Shown one piece after another: positions 10,201 through 19,734 of a stretch of DNA of 64,000 bases. Under the pieces are notes generated by a model. That model did no database searches and was not told the DNA's origin. It saw only the letters and a program-made list of their open reading frames with translations. The translations under genes and the position numbers were made by a program. How positions within the stretch are numbered: the stretch's first letter is position 1; every line of letters starts with the position of its first letter. Source of the DNA: an uncultured Prevotella sp. (GTDB lineage: Bacteria > Bacteroidota > Bacteroidia > Bacteroidales > Bacteroidaceae); contig CAJOPT010000128.1 in NCBI GenBank assembly GCA_905236455.1, positions 62,001 through 126,000 of the forward strand, in the 5' to 3' direction.

Positions 10201-10854
10201 AGCAAATGTATAGTCCCATTCCTTTACGGCTCTCCAGTCGATAGAGTCACGACGCATGTTTCGTATAACATCCTCAGCGTCGTAAAGCCACTCTTGCTCA
10301 ATATAGCATTTTGCCAGCCATGCGCGTGCTTTTCCATATATGGCTGGCTGAGTCTGGTAGAGACGGCTCATATATGAGAATGTGGCGGCAGCTTCATCGA
10401 AAGCTCCCTTGTGGAATTGTGAACGTCCCATGAGCATCCATGCTTTCCAAAGGAATGGATTGTATTCCTTACGACTTAGCCACTCGATATCTTTCTCTGT
10501 CTTCTTCCGACTCTTGTTCCATTCTGGACGTATCTTGATGCTGTGTCTGTGAATGGCTTTCTGGGCTTTCTCTATGGCACGTTCGAAATTAGACTTTCCA
10601 AGTTCAATACTCTTCTTGTTTCCTACGGTGTATAAGGGTATGATTTCCGTAAAGTTGTCTTTGTTACCATTCTCTTTCTCCAGACTACCGTCTATATATG
10701 CTTGAGCACCGTTGTAATATGTGTTGTATTTGGCATTAAAAGAGTGCCACCAACGTGACTTGGAAGTGTTCTTTTGGGTAGAACACCCTGCGATTACCGC
10801 AATGGCAGCAATCAGAATGAATGGGATAATATTTCTTGTCTTAAGTGGTGTCAC
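7297..10854 (-). CDS. porW: TPR lipoprotein, PorW/SprE-like (type IX secretion associated)
   Basis: 1185 aa; lipobox AVIAGCS; repeated TPR segments; Glu/Pro-rich C-terminus. Confidence 0.82.
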   Translation of the reverse strand: MTPLKTRNIIPFILIAAIAVIAGCSTQKNTSKSRWWHSFNAKYNTYYNGAQAYIDGSLEKENGNKDNFTEIIPLYTVGNKKSIELGKSNFERAIEKAQKAIHRHSIKIRPEWNKSRKKTEKDIEWLSRKEYNPFLWKAWMLMGRSQFHKGAFDEAAATFSYMSRLYQTQPAIYGKARAWLAKCYIEQEWLYDAEDVIRNMRRDSIDWRAVKEWDYTFADYYIHTGEFDKAIPYLRKVIKHEMRRKQKAREWYLMGQLQAALGHKQEAYQAFKKVIHQNPSYELEFNARIAMTEVMAGGHAKQMIGKLKRMAASDNNKDYLDQVYYAMGNIYLAERDTMKAISAYEMGNEKATRNGIEKGVLLLHLGDLYWKMERFGDARRCYGEAIGLLDKDRKDYQQLSDRSKILDELVPFTDAIHLQDSLQLLAKMPEEERNAAIDRVIEALKKKEKEERKKQAEAEAAKQQGNNGLDMNISGKSEQSNTASAQTGGQQSSIWYFYNQMAVNQGKATFQKQWGQRENADNWQRANKTVVGNIGSDAGEELTEEQRDSIMREELKRDSLEQIADSAQNDPHKREYYLAQIPFTEEQLAASNLILTDGLHHAGVIFKDQLDNIPLSEKHLRRLTDNYPDYEKMDDVYYHLFLLYSRKNEPNIADSYIDKLKEKFPESQWTTLLTDPYFKENSKFGIQIEDSLYAATYEAFKKNRYNEVAGNVHISDTRFQLGANRDKFLFIGGLSKLNDGDVESCVKAMKEVVEKYPQSRISEMAGMIVNGVNAGKRLHGGKFDLDDVWSRRSAVLNDSDSIKTQVFSAERLGDYKFILVYHPDSISENKLLFEMAKFNFTNFVVRNFEINIEEVGDLHEMQFSGFRSYDEAFQYARQLDGTNNTILQDKQIKGIIISDQNHALLRTRFSYQDYDDFYSENYVPLKITQRYLLSEPAEVATPRERDIKEEIESASPTKEDIDVIQQDESIQDAGFDIPTEEPVTPKEEEVTTEIPTEASEKDATKEIIEEPQTTDAPDKIDPEKDISKDKEPVQETPSEPQRKEEIPTNEQVTDIPVDEPANIIPVDEPANIIPVDEQVTDIPADEPANISPVDEQVTDIPIDEPATIVNEEVEGTYVVPEEKQQTAPQDPTITIPDEPGTNVQEQPTDDTEIYFDDFGIDNNNTKKPQSQDVNIEDEYYELEGF
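7525..7713 (-). repeat. In-frame tandem repeat, 7 x 27 bp, in the porW 3' region
   Basis: Encodes TNEQVTDIP/VDEPANIIP/VDEPANIIP/VDEQVTDIP/ADEPANISP/VDEQVTDIP/IDEPATIVN. Confidence 0.9.
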
Positions 10855-10919
10855 TCTTATTTAACTACGATTTTGCGGTTTTTATTGCCTTGTGGATGGA
10901 TAAATCGCTAAAGGATTTG

Positions 10920-11099
10920 TTAATTCTTGTTTTTTAAGGCTTCTTCCATCATACATGATAATTTGCATTCTTCCTTACTTGTGCAGCTTGCGCAATTGTC
11001 TTTGTTTGTTACGATCTCATCATTGTCACCTCGTGAAGTGAGTGCGGCAATGATTCCTAATACGATTAGAGCACCGGTTCCTATGAGAATGAATTCCAT
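10920..11099 (-). CDS. 59-aa membrane-anchored Cys-motif small protein (below the supplied ORF threshold)
   Basis: Manual translation MEFILIGTGALIVLGIIAALTSRGDNDEIVTNKDNCASCTSKEECKLSCMMEEALKNKN*; sits between aroA and porW in the same orientation. Confidence 0.7.
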   Translation of the reverse strand: MEFILIGTGALIVLGIIAALTSRGDNDEIVTNKDNCASCTSKEECKLSCMMEEALKNKN

Positions 11100-11102
11100 A
11101 TA

Positions 11103-12338
11103 TCAGTCTGCTTGTATGATTTCAAAGCCTGCCGAACGCAGGTCATCCCAGTAATGAGGATATGACTTTGTTACTACCTCTGGATTATTGATGCAGATAC
11201 TTCCTAACTTGATGGCTAAGGGAGCAAAAGACATTGCCATGCGATGGTCTTCATAAGTGTCAATCACAGGATTAGCCTGAACCTCACACTTCTCACCATT
11301 CCAAACCAACTCTTCTCCGTTAATGTCTTGTATCACATATCCAAACTTCTTGAGTTCTGTTTTCAAAGCCTCTATACGATCGGTCTCTTTTATCTTTAGC
11401 GTGGCAAGACCCTTGAAGTGGAATGGAATATCCAAGATACAACAAGTGACGACTAATGTCTGCGCAAGGTCTGGCTGATTGATAAAGTCATAGTCGAACC
11501 GTGGTAGAGTGCGCATGTGTCTTGTCAAGGTCGCCGTGTTGTTGTCTATCTGTGTCTTCACACCGAGTATGCTAAAAAGGTATCTTACCACAGAGTCGCC
11601 TTGGCGTGAGGCGTCTTTAAGTCCTGGTAATATAATACGTGACTCTGTGTCGTCACTTAACGCAAGCATTTCGTACCAATATGATGCAGCACTCCAGTCG
11701 TTTTCTATCGTGTATGCACACTCTTGATATTGCTGTGGTGGTACTGTTATAGTGTCTACTCCCGTCCATTCTACTTTGTTGCCGAACTCGTGCATCACGT
11801 GTAATGTAAGGTCAATATACGGGCGTGATATAATATTACCGGTTAATCGTAGCTCCAAGCCTTTTCTTAATATCGGACCTATAATCAATAGTGCAGAGAT
11901 GTATTGAGAACTGATATTACCTGGTATGCTTAGGAAACCTCCTTCAAGTTCCGCGCCGCGGATATGGAGTGGGGGATAGCCTTCCTTTTCCAAGTATTCA
12001 ATATCGGCACCTAATAGTCTAAGGGCATCGACTAATATACCTATCGGGCGATTTTTCATTCGCTCTGTTCCGGTAATGGTATGCTCGCCTTCTGTCGCAC
12101 TGAGGTATGCAGTCATGAAGCGCATGGCGGTGCCGGCAGCCTTGATATCTATTACTTCCGGCATGTTGTCCAACGCAGAGATTATCACCTCGGTGTCATC
12201 ACAGTCGGAGAGGTTGTCTGGGCGGATCTTACTTTTAGTCAGCGCCTGTATTATCAAGGCGCGATTACTTATGCTTTTTGAGGCAGGTAAACGGATTTCC
12301 GAATGCAGCTTTTCAGGTGCCTTTATTATATATCGCAT
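11103..12338 (-). CDS. aroA: 3-phosphoshikimate 1-carboxyvinyltransferase
   Basis: LPASKSISNRALI, GTAMRFMTA, KIKETDRI and DHRMAMSFA motifs; start set at MRYIIKAPEKL. Confidence 0.93.
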   Translation of the reverse strand: MRYIIKAPEKLHSEIRLPASKSISNRALIIQALTKSKIRPDNLSDCDDTEVIISALDNMPEVIDIKAAGTAMRFMTAYLSATEGEHTITGTERMKNRPIGILVDALRLLGADIEYLEKEGYPPLHIRGAELEGGFLSIPGNISSQYISALLIIGPILRKGLELRLTGNIISRPYIDLTLHVMHEFGNKVEWTGVDTITVPPQQYQECAYTIENDWSAASYWYEMLALSDDTESRIILPGLKDASRQGDSVVRYLFSILGVKTQIDNNTATLTRHMRTLPRFDYDFINQPDLAQTLVVTCCILDIPFHFKGLATLKIKETDRIEALKTELKKFGYVIQDINGEELVWNGEKCEVQANPVIDTYEDHRMAMSFAPLAIKLGSICINNPEVVTKSYPHYWDDLRSAGFEIIQAD

Positions 12339-12495
12339 GTCTTGTGTTCTTATATTGATGTGCAAATTTACAAATTATTTTTTTCTTTACGTTGTTATAC
12401 TTCCTGAACTTCATTACTTCTTTAACTTCTTTAACTTCTTAAATTTTATAATTACATATTTATTGTGTACTTTTGCATCCGCTAACAAAGCGTAT

Positions 12496-12568
12496 CGGGA
12501 TGTGGCGCAGTTGGTAGCGTACGCGTCTGGGGGGCGTGTGGTCGCCAGTTCGAGTCTGGTCATCCCGA
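12496..12568 (+). tRNA. tRNA-Pro (anticodon GGG), no encoded CCA
   Basis: Cloverleaf folds by hand: CGGGATG/CATCCCG acceptor, GCGC/GCGT D stem, CGCGT-CTGGGGG-GCGTG anticodon arm, GCCAG-TTCGAGT-CTGGT T arm. Confidence 0.95.
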
Positions 12569-12579
12569 CTGAAAAGTTT

Positions 12580-12619
12580 ATACCGCTTAGGTGAGATACT
12601 CCCAAGCGGTATTTTTTTT
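12580..12619 (+). terminator. Intrinsic terminator downstream of tRNA-Pro
   Basis: ATACCGCTT...AAGCGGTAT followed by T-run. Confidence 0.85.
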
Positions 12620-12657
12620 GTTAATTTCAAAAACGGATAAATTTATATGCTTAGGAT

Positions 12658-12690
12658 TTTGAAGGATGCAAAAAAACTTTGTATCTTTGC
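12658..12690 (+). promoter_or_regulatory. Bacteroidetes-type promoter TTTG-N20-TATCTTTG
   Basis: TTTG 12658-12661, TATCTTTG 12682-12689, upstream of the ORF at 12738. Confidence 0.7.
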
Positions 12691-12737
12691 GGAGTAATAA
12701 TGTTGTTCAGAAATTGGAATAAAGAAAGGGCTTTTTT

Positions 12738-13226
12738 ATGGGAGTAAAGTTTTTCAGAAAGTTTTTTGTGTTGACTATGATGCTTACGGTCTGTTTAGGT
12801 GTATATGCACAGAAGGGTAGGACAGTACGAAAGAAGACTTCTGTGACACGAAGTGTTCAGACGCCGGAACAGAAAGTTCTTGGTAAGCATAAGCTCAGCT
12901 TACAATGGATTTCATGGGATTACTTTGGCGTTTGTAATGTGAAAAAGAATCCAGATGGAACTCTTTGGTGTACTGGGCAACAACTGTCCCGGGAGAATGA
13001 TGACTACCTGCGTATTGATGGTATGATAGAGATTGTGGATGCAAAGAACCTTCGTTTTACCGGTACCATTGCCATGAAGGTCTATCACATCAACAACGGA
13101 GAAGAGTGTGTGCGTGAAGGAACATTTGACTTCAAGGCTAGTGGGAACCGTAAATATTGGCGTTTGCAGCAGATGACTAATCCTTGTGATGAGTGTTGTG
13201 ATTATGTTGATATTTATTTTAGATAG
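12738..13226 (+). CDS. Secreted hypothetical protein
   Basis: 162-aa ORF with signal peptide, promoter upstream; no recognised domain. Confidence 0.75.
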   Translation: MGVKFFRKFFVLTMMLTVCLGVYAQKGRTVRKKTSVTRSVQTPEQKVLGKHKLSLQWISWDYFGVCNVKKNPDGTLWCTGQQLSRENDDYLRIDGMIEIVDAKNLRFTGTIAMKVYHINNGEECVREGTFDFKASGNRKYWRLQQMTNPCDECCDYVDIYFR

Positions 13227-13252
13227 TTAAATATATATAGAATCTGTTTTAA

Positions 13253-13933
13253 TTGTTGACAGCCAGATATATGCAGATGGGGCATTCTATTAGAGTCGTG
13301 TTTTTCCCTCTTCTGGCGGTTTTGCTGTTGTCAGGCTGTAGGAGTACGAAGTTTGTTGGAGAAGGACAGACCTTCGGAGCCAATCAGGTAAAGATAGATA
13401 GCCGCTATTATTTCCGTGATCTTGGTGACAAACAAATTTCCGCAGCAAAGGCAAATGGCATAGACCCTATAGATAATCGTGATGAGGCAAAGCGGAAAGT
13501 GCGTCAGTTGAGACATGTGGAAGAGACGGAATACTATAAGCTTGACCCTATGCCACATTCCATACCATACCTTACCAAAGAAGCTCATAAACTTCTGAAA
13601 ACTATCGGCAAGCGTTTCCAAAAACAACTGAAGAGGCAGGGATGCAGGCAACACCGTATAATAGCAACTTCGATGTTGCGAACCCGTGATGATGTGACGA
13701 GACTCCGTAAAGTCAATGGTAATGCGGCAAAAAACTCAGCTCACATGTATGGCACAACATTTGATCTTTCATACACCCGCTTTAACCGTATAGATACAGA
13801 GGGTGAGCCAGTCGGTAACACTGTAATGGCAAACCTCTTAGGCGAGGTAATCTATCAATTGCGTGATGAGGGACGTTGTTGGGTAATCTTTGAGCGTAAC
13901 CAACATTGCTTTCATATTACCAGTCGGAGATAG
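13253..13933 (+). CDS. DUF5715-like lipoprotein (putative peptidase-like cell wall protein)
   Basis: Lipobox LLLSGCRS; MLRTRDDVTRLRKVNGNAAKNSAHMYGTTFDLSYTRF...CFHIT. Confidence 0.7.
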   Translation: MLTARYMQMGHSIRVVFFPLLAVLLLSGCRSTKFVGEGQTFGANQVKIDSRYYFRDLGDKQISAAKANGIDPIDNRDEAKRKVRQLRHVEETEYYKLDPMPHSIPYLTKEAHKLLKTIGKRFQKQLKRQGCRQHRIIATSMLRTRDDVTRLRKVNGNAAKNSAHMYGTTFDLSYTRFNRIDTEGEPVGNTVMANLLGEVIYQLRDEGRCWVIFERNQHCFHITSRR

Positions 13934-13934
13934 A

Positions 13935-15374
13935 TTATTTTATTACGCAGCAACGGCTTTTCCCGTTTTTCCGGATGATATACAATCCTTTAGAAATACT
14001 GTTGCCCTGCCTTGCATTTAGTCTTACTCCATTAAGGTCGTATATACAGTCAGGAAGATCCTTTGTATTATTATCTAACATGCTAATGCCGTTTACGGTC
14101 ATAGCTGGCATATAGATGACCTCTCCCAATGAACTGTCGTCGGCTTTATGAGTGATGACGCTCTCTATCTTCTCCGCTGTCTGTTCGTCTACTCCCCATT
14201 GGTTATTCTGCGCATAGATGGTGCTGGTACCATTATTGTAAAGATCGTATGTCATTCCGTTATTTCCGTTATCCTTGAAGATGTTCCCTCCAGGGCAATA
14301 AATGTCATCGGTCTCATTTAACACATTACCATTGATCTCAGTGCGCCCCAGGCAAATGTCTCCACCTCCAATTATGGTAATTCCCCAGAGGTTACCGGTG
14401 ACATTGTTTCCATAGATACGTGCCGAAGTCTTGTAATATGGGTCATAGATGCTTATGCCACTGCCGCCATTGTTGGCGTTTAGCTCATGGTTGTTGTCAG
14501 CCAGCGTATTCCCGCTAATTGTTACGTTGCATGGTCCCATAGTCGTCACACCGTATCGGCAGTCTTTGATGTTGTTGTCCTCAAAAACAACGTTTGCTCC
14601 TTCTTCACCAGTCCAGTTTGCTATGCCAATACCTCCAACCATGGTTAATGTCGGCTCTCCCTTGATGTCACACTTGCGGATGACGATGCTTTCTGAAGCT
14701 ACAAGGTTTATCTGTGGGGTGTTTTTGTTGTTGAGGGCATTGCGGTAAATACGACACGCCTCAATGAGGGTCTTATTCTTACTTCCATATGTGTTGGCGA
14801 TGGCAGGGCAGTAATTGTCGGCAAAGAGACAGTCTCTAACCGTTAGTGTGCCTGAGCTGTTTGTCATATATATAGCTCCACTGTTTTTCCCATTATATTC
14901 GTGGAACTCACACTGTTCTATCTCTAATGAGGAGGCGCCTGCGGCTTCAATTCCCACATATCTGAAAGTGATATTTTTGAATGGTGTCATCCGTGCTCCG
15001 TTGCTGATGATAATCTCTGTGCATGGTGGCAGGTAGTCACCGGCATGGTTGTCAGCAAGGTCGTCAAATGTTATGGTTAAGCCTTGTGCCGATTTAAAAT
15101 CAACCTCACCTTCGATAATCAGACGTGAACCGGCGTTTACTAAAATAAGCTCTTTGATGTCGTCATCAAGTATAAGACGGTCGCCATCGGCAATCGTCAG
15201 GCTGTCATCAAGAAAGAATGTTCCTGTGTCAGGATTTTTATGGAGGTTTGTTCCGTCAATATCAGCCAGCGAACTGAAGGTGTACACCTTTCCATCGCCA
15301 GAAGTAGTGAAATTCTTTGCTATGGCAGGTATGAGGTAACAAATCGTTATTATAGTAATAAAATATCTTCTCAT
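13935..15374 (-). CDS. Secreted right-handed beta-helix protein with T9SS-like C-terminal sorting segment
   Basis: Signal peptide, many N/G-rich parallel beta-helix turns, C-terminus CIYDLNGVRLNARQGNSISKGLYIIRKNGKSRCCVIK; start set at MRRYFIT. Confidence 0.75.
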   Translation of the reverse strand: MRRYFITIITICYLIPAIAKNFTTSGDGKVYTFSSLADIDGTNLHKNPDTGTFFLDDSLTIADGDRLILDDDIKELILVNAGSRLIIEGEVDFKSAQGLTITFDDLADNHAGDYLPPCTEIIISNGARMTPFKNITFRYVGIEAAGASSLEIEQCEFHEYNGKNSGAIYMTNSSGTLTVRDCLFADNYCPAIANTYGSKNKTLIEACRIYRNALNNKNTPQINLVASESIVIRKCDIKGEPTLTMVGGIGIANWTGEEGANVVFEDNNIKDCRYGVTTMGPCNVTISGNTLADNNHELNANNGGSGISIYDPYYKTSARIYGNNVTGNLWGITIIGGGDICLGRTEINGNVLNETDDIYCPGGNIFKDNGNNGMTYDLYNNGTSTIYAQNNQWGVDEQTAEKIESVITHKADDSSLGEVIYMPAMTVNGISMLDNNTKDLPDCIYDLNGVRLNARQGNSISKGLYIIRKNGKSRCCVIK

Positions 15375-15463
15375 TTTTATCTGCTTTGTTTTGGGGTGCA
15401 AAATTAATTAAAAGATGGGAAATAATTCTCGTCTGTCGTGTTTTTTTTATATTTTTGCAGGTC

Positions 15464-16213
15464 ATGATGAAGAATTTGATATATGGCATGATATTGTTGA
15501 TGGCTATGGTAGGGTGCCGGCATCAGACAATGTTGCAGGAGAGACCGGTAGGACAGGCTGTTGCAAGTTCAGGTAATGCTTCAGGAAACACAAGTATACT
15601 CCGTTCTCTCCAGCAAGGCGATTTGTTGTTTGTCGTCAATCCCCAAGGGAATGCCATTACTGAAGTTACGGAAGGTTACGATGGTATGCAGATTGACCAT
15701 GTGGGAGTGTTGCTTAATGATTCCAATGGAGAGGCGTATGTCGTTGAGGCTGTTCCCCAAAAAGGTGTAGTGAAGACACACATTTCTGATTTCCTTAGCC
15801 AGAATGCTCCGATGCAAGGCGATTGCCATATCTTGGTAGGTCGCCTTTCTGTTGATTGGGACATACCAGCTACAAAGAAGAATCTATTGTGCTGCATCGG
15901 AGTACCATATGACTCATTGTACCTTCCAGATAATCAGGCTGTTTATTGCTCAGAACTGGTTCAACAGTCGTTTGTCGACAGACACGGACAGCGACTTTTC
16001 GAGACTATTCCCATGCAATTCCGGAATAAAGAAGGTGATATCCCGCAAACTTTTGTCCGTCGGTATCAAAGCCTTAACATTGCGGTTCCTGAAGGACAAC
16101 CTGGAACCAATCCTGGTCAACTGTCCCGAAGCAGACTGCTTAAAATGATAGGTATGATAAAAAACGTCAATAAAAAAAATCTCTCGCAAGATAGTTGTTA
16201 TTCCATGAAATAG
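15464..16213 (+). CDS. YiiX-like permuted NlpC/P60 papain-fold lipoprotein
   Basis: QQGDLLFVV...IDHVGVLLND, then AVYCSELVQQSF in permuted His-then-Cys order; start set at MMKNLIYG. Confidence 0.75.
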   Translation: MMKNLIYGMILLMAMVGCRHQTMLQERPVGQAVASSGNASGNTSILRSLQQGDLLFVVNPQGNAITEVTEGYDGMQIDHVGVLLNDSNGEAYVVEAVPQKGVVKTHISDFLSQNAPMQGDCHILVGRLSVDWDIPATKKNLLCCIGVPYDSLYLPDNQAVYCSELVQQSFVDRHGQRLFETIPMQFRNKEGDIPQTFVRRYQSLNIAVPEGQPGTNPGQLSRSRLLKMIGMIKNVNKKNLSQDSCYSMK

Positions 16214-16250
16214 TATTATCTTTGCATCATCAACTTAAAACATCATCATT

Positions 16251-16697
16251 ATGAATAAACCTAAAGGCTTTAGCCGTTCCACTTTGTTTAAGGTTATCTG
16301 TGGTACAGTAGTCGTTCTGCTGCTTTTTATGTTGTATAATTGTGTATTACGGGGCGGCAATAAGGCTGTGCTCACACCAGATGATGATGACATTGAAGAG
16401 CAAAAAGCGGTGCTCAAGGATACTTTCGATGTACTTGGCGACTATCTTTTCCCCACCCAGAAGGTCAGCAAGGAAGATATGATGACTGATGACGAGAAGA
16501 AAAAGTCTGAATCAAAGAAAGATGATGACAAAAAGGATGATGTTAAGACGGTAGTCATCGACAAGCCAAGTGCAGACGAGATAGAATCGGCTGACATTAG
16601 CTCTGATCCAAAGCCGGCACCAGCTCCAGACCCAAAACTTTCTGCTCCAACAATAGAGAAAATGGAGGCACCGAAGGTGACTCCAATAGAACAATAG
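16251..16697 (+). CDS. Conserved hypothetical single-pass membrane protein
   Basis: N-terminal TM segment and charged Asp/Lys-rich tail; TATCTTTG promoter element at 16217. Confidence 0.65.
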   Translation: MNKPKGFSRSTLFKVICGTVVVLLLFMLYNCVLRGGNKAVLTPDDDDIEEQKAVLKDTFDVLGDYLFPTQKVSKEDMMTDDEKKKSESKKDDDKKDDVKTVVIDKPSADEIESADISSDPKPAPAPDPKLSAPTIEKMEAPKVTPIEQ

Positions 16698-16760
16698 TAG
16701 AAAGATTGAGTATAGGATAAAACAATTTTCAACTCAAATCCAAAGTCAACGAATCAAAAC

Positions 16761-17513
16761 TTAAGGATTCAAGACTAATTCAACGGGGCAGTGGTCGCTA
16801 CCCATAATTTCTGTGTGTATGTCAGCACTCTCAATCTTGCTGAGAAGACGTTTTGAGACAACAAAGTAGTCAATACGCCACCCTGCATTCTTCTGGCGTG
16901 CCTGGAAACGGTATGACCACCATGAATATGTTATCTTATCTGGATGTAGGGTACGGAAAGTGTCGATGAAGCCGTTTTGAAGCAAAACAGTGAACTTCTC
17001 TCGTTCCTCATCGGTGAACCCGGCATTTCTTCTGTTGGTCTTTGGGTTTTTCAGGTCAATCTCTTCATGTGCTACATTCATGTCACCACATACGATGACA
17101 GGTTTCTTCGTGTCCAGTTCTTTGAGGTAGGACAGGAAAGCGTCTTCCCAGGTCATGCGATAGTCCAACCGGCGGAGACCGTCCTGAGAGTTTGGAGTGT
17201 AGACAGTTACGAGATAAAAGTCTTTCATCTCCAAAGTTATAACTCGACCTTCATGGTCATGTTCCTCTATACCAATACCATAACTCACGCTTAATGGCTC
17301 ATATTTGGTAAAAACGGCAGTACCTGAATATCCTTTTTTCTCTGCGTAATTCCAGTATGACCGGTATCCAGGGAAGCTGATATCAAGTTGTCCTTCCTGC
17401 ATCTTTGTCTCCTGCAGACAGAAAAAATCTGCATTGAGAGATAAAAACGCTTCGTTAAAGTTTTTTCCAACGCAAGCTCTCAAGCCATTTACGTTCCATG
17501 AGATAAATTTCAT
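16761..17513 (-). CDS. xth: Exodeoxyribonuclease III
   Basis: [41 protein letters not shown] motifs. Confidence 0.95.
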   Translation of the reverse strand: MKFISWNVNGLRACVGKNFNEAFLSLNADFFCLQETKMQEGQLDISFPGYRSYWNYAEKKGYSGTAVFTKYEPLSVSYGIGIEEHDHEGRVITLEMKDFYLVTVYTPNSQDGLRRLDYRMTWEDAFLSYLKELDTKKPVIVCGDMNVAHEEIDLKNPKTNRRNAGFTDEEREKFTVLLQNGFIDTFRTLHPDKITYSWWSYRFQARQKNAGWRIDYFVVSKRLLSKIESADIHTEIMGSDHCPVELVLNP

Positions 17514-17553
17514 TCCTCTTAAAGCTAAAATAACATAATTAAAGGCTCAAAAC

Positions 17554-18147
17554 TCAAATCCTTTTTGATTCTCCACGTAGCAAATTCATGAATTCCTCAC
17601 GTGTCTTAGCCTGATTAAAGGCTCCACTGAAGTCACTTGTCGTGGTGATACTGTTTTGCTTTTCTACACCGCGCATCTGCATACACATATGCTTTGCCTC
17701 AATGACGACCATCACACCCAAAGGCTTGAGAGTCTCTTGGATGCAATCTTTAATCTGCTGAGTCATACGCTCTTGAACCTGCATGCGGTGACTGTAGATG
17801 TCAACGACTCGCGCGATCTTACTTAATCCGGTAATATAGCCATTGGGGATATATGCGACATGTACTTTCCCGTAAAAAGGTAGCATGTGATGTTCGCACA
17901 TTGAAAAGAAATCAATGTCTTTTACTATAACCATCTGGTTATATTTCTCCTCGAATAATGCGTCAGTAAGAACCTTATGAGGATCCTGTGAGTAGCCGCG
18001 TGTTAGAATTTGCATAGCTTTTGCTACACGCATAGGGGTTTTGATAATTCCCTCACGCTCAGGGTTCTCACCAAGTAATTCTATAATTCTCTTGTAATGT
18101 TCCGCAAGTTCTTCAAGTCCATTGCGGAATTCTATTTCTGGATTCAT
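17554..18147 (-). CDS. folE: GTP cyclohydrolase I
   Basis: [40 protein letters not shown] motifs. Confidence 0.96.
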   Translation of the reverse strand: MNPEIEFRNGLEELAEHYKRIIELLGENPEREGIIKTPMRVAKAMQILTRGYSQDPHKVLTDALFEEKYNQMVIVKDIDFFSMCEHHMLPFYGKVHVAYIPNGYITGLSKIARVVDIYSHRMQVQERMTQQIKDCIQETLKPLGVMVVIEAKHMCMQMRGVEKQNSITTTSDFSGAFNQAKTREEFMNLLRGESKRI

Positions 18148-18151
18148 GATG

Positions 18152-18895
18152 TTATTCTATGTCGTGATACTCAGCATTCCGAACCGAAATCTTGCCTGTT
18201 ACAATAATAGCAGACTTAAAGCCCATGTCTTTTACTTTCCTTAGCATAGCGGCAGCCTTTTTCTTGTCAGTGAAGTTACCTACTCGGCAAATCCATCTTG
18301 GTGAATAGAAATGTACGTATACAGGCTCGTCAGGGAATGCGGCTTTAATCCTGTGTCCAACACGTTGAGCATTCTGCCTGTCTTCACGGGTGTTGCCACC
18401 TGAAAATACTTGTATGCGATAGCCATTAGTCTTCTTCCGTCCTTTGTACACTACCTTTTTCATCACTTTGTGTGTGCTTGGGGTTCCGTCTGGGTTCATT
18501 ACACGCTTGCGTACCATCTTTGTACGGGTCCGTTGCACATTCTTGTCATGCGTAATGTCCAGTTTCCTGTCTGGAGCAATGACAATTTCCTTTTTTGGCA
18601 AGGTTGGGTTCATTGTGATGCGTGGCACTTCAGGTGGACGGTTCTGTCTTAATTCATTCTGGCGTCTTTCTTCTTCCTTTGCTTTTTTCTTTGCCTCTTT
18701 CTCTGCCTGCTTTGCCGCTTTCTTCTCGGCTTTCATCTGCTCCTTGGTCTTTGGCACGTCTTTTTTCTTGCCATATACCAAAGCGTCAATCTCTGCACTC
18801 TGTTTTATAGATACAGAACCATTCGATTGTGCTTTGATGAATACAGCGCAACACAACATAGTTAAGGATAAGACAATAAGTCGTTTCATGGGCAT
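18152..18895 (-). CDS. SPOR domain-containing secreted protein
   Basis: C-terminal [22 protein letters not shown]...[18 protein letters not shown]. Confidence 0.85.
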   Translation of the reverse strand: MPMKRLIVLSLTMLCCAVFIKAQSNGSVSIKQSAEIDALVYGKKKDVPKTKEQMKAEKKAAKQAEKEAKKKAKEEERRQNELRQNRPPEVPRITMNPTLPKKEIVIAPDRKLDITHDKNVQRTRTKMVRKRVMNPDGTPSTHKVMKKVVYKGRKKTNGYRIQVFSGGNTREDRQNAQRVGHRIKAAFPDEPVYVHFYSPRWICRVGNFTDKKKAAAMLRKVKDMGFKSAIIVTGKISVRNAEYHDIE

Positions 18896-18924
18896 AGTTT
18901 TTTAATTGTATATTAATTCGATGA

Positions 18925-18962
18925 TTGTCAGGGGTAAAGGTTTAACCGCTTACCCCTGACAA
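18925..18962. terminator. Stem-loop between tpiA and the SPOR gene (possible terminator)
   Basis: Perfect 13-bp inverted repeat TTGTCAGGGGTAA...TTACCCCTGACAA; no clear U-tract. Confidence 0.5.
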
Positions 18963-18975
18963 ATATTATTGCCAC

Positions 18976-19734
18976 TTATTTCCAAGCATCGATGATGCCT
19001 TTAAAGTCGGCAGCCTTGAGGGAGGCACCACCAATCAGTCCACCGTCAATGTCTGGTTTTGCGAACAGTTCAGGAGCATTGCTTGCCTTACAGCTGCCAC
19101 CATATAATATAGTAGTATCTTCGGCTACGATTTCGCCATACTTCTCAGCAATGATGGAACGGATATAGGCATGGATCTCCTCTGCTTGGTCAGCAGTAGC
19201 AGTCTTACCTGTACCGATAGCCCATATTGGCTCGTATGCAATGATAATGTTCTTGAAGTCCTCTGCGCTAAGATTGAAGACACTGCCCTCAAGCTCAGCC
19301 TTCACAACCTCGTTCTGCTTCTCAGCCTCACGCTCTTCTAAAGTCTCTCCAATACAGAAGATTACTTTCAGATTGTTCTTCAAAGCGAGCAATACCTTTT
19401 CCTTAAGAATCTCAGGAGTCTCATTATAGTATTGACGACGCTCAGAGTGTCCAAGGATGACGTACTGTGCACCAGTGCTCTTAACCATCTCAGCGCTTAC
19501 TTCACCAGTATAAGCTCCTTTTTCCTTGTCTGCACAGTTTTCTGCGCCTAACCCGATAATGTCTTGATTCAGGAACTGGGCAATACTTGCTAAATGGATA
19601 AACGGTGTGCAGATGACAACACCGCAATTAGGCTTGTCTGCCGCAAGTGTCTCGTTAAGTTCCTTAGCCAAGGCTACTCCGTCTTGCAGGTTCATGTTCA
19701 TTTTCCAGTTTCCTGCTACGATTTTTTTTCTCAT
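18976..19734 (-). CDS. tpiA: Triosephosphate isomerase (own ATG at 19734, but in frame with the upstream ORF)
   Basis: [37 protein letters not shown] motifs. Confidence 0.95.
   Translation of the reverse strand: MRKKIVAGNWKMNMNLQDGVALAKELNETLAADKPNCGVVICTPFIHLASIAQFLNQDIIGLGAENCADKEKGAYTGEVSAEMVKSTGAQYVILGHSERRQYYNETPEILKEKVLLALKNNLKVIFCIGETLEEREAEKQNEVVKAELEGSVFNLSAEDFKNIIIAYEPIWAIGTGKTATADQAEEIHAYIRSIIAEKYGEIVAEDTTILYGGSCKASNAPELFAKPDIDGGLIGGASLKAADFKGIIDAWK

Noticed and set aside
12416-12441. Short tandem ACTTCTTTA repeat before tRNA-Pro
   Set aside because: Only about three 9-bp copies in an AT-rich spacer; no supporting structure.
12414-12605. 63-aa minus and 172-aa plus ORFs over the tRNA region
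   Set aside because: They overlap a clean tRNA-Pro and its terminator; common spurious ORFs over tRNA genes.
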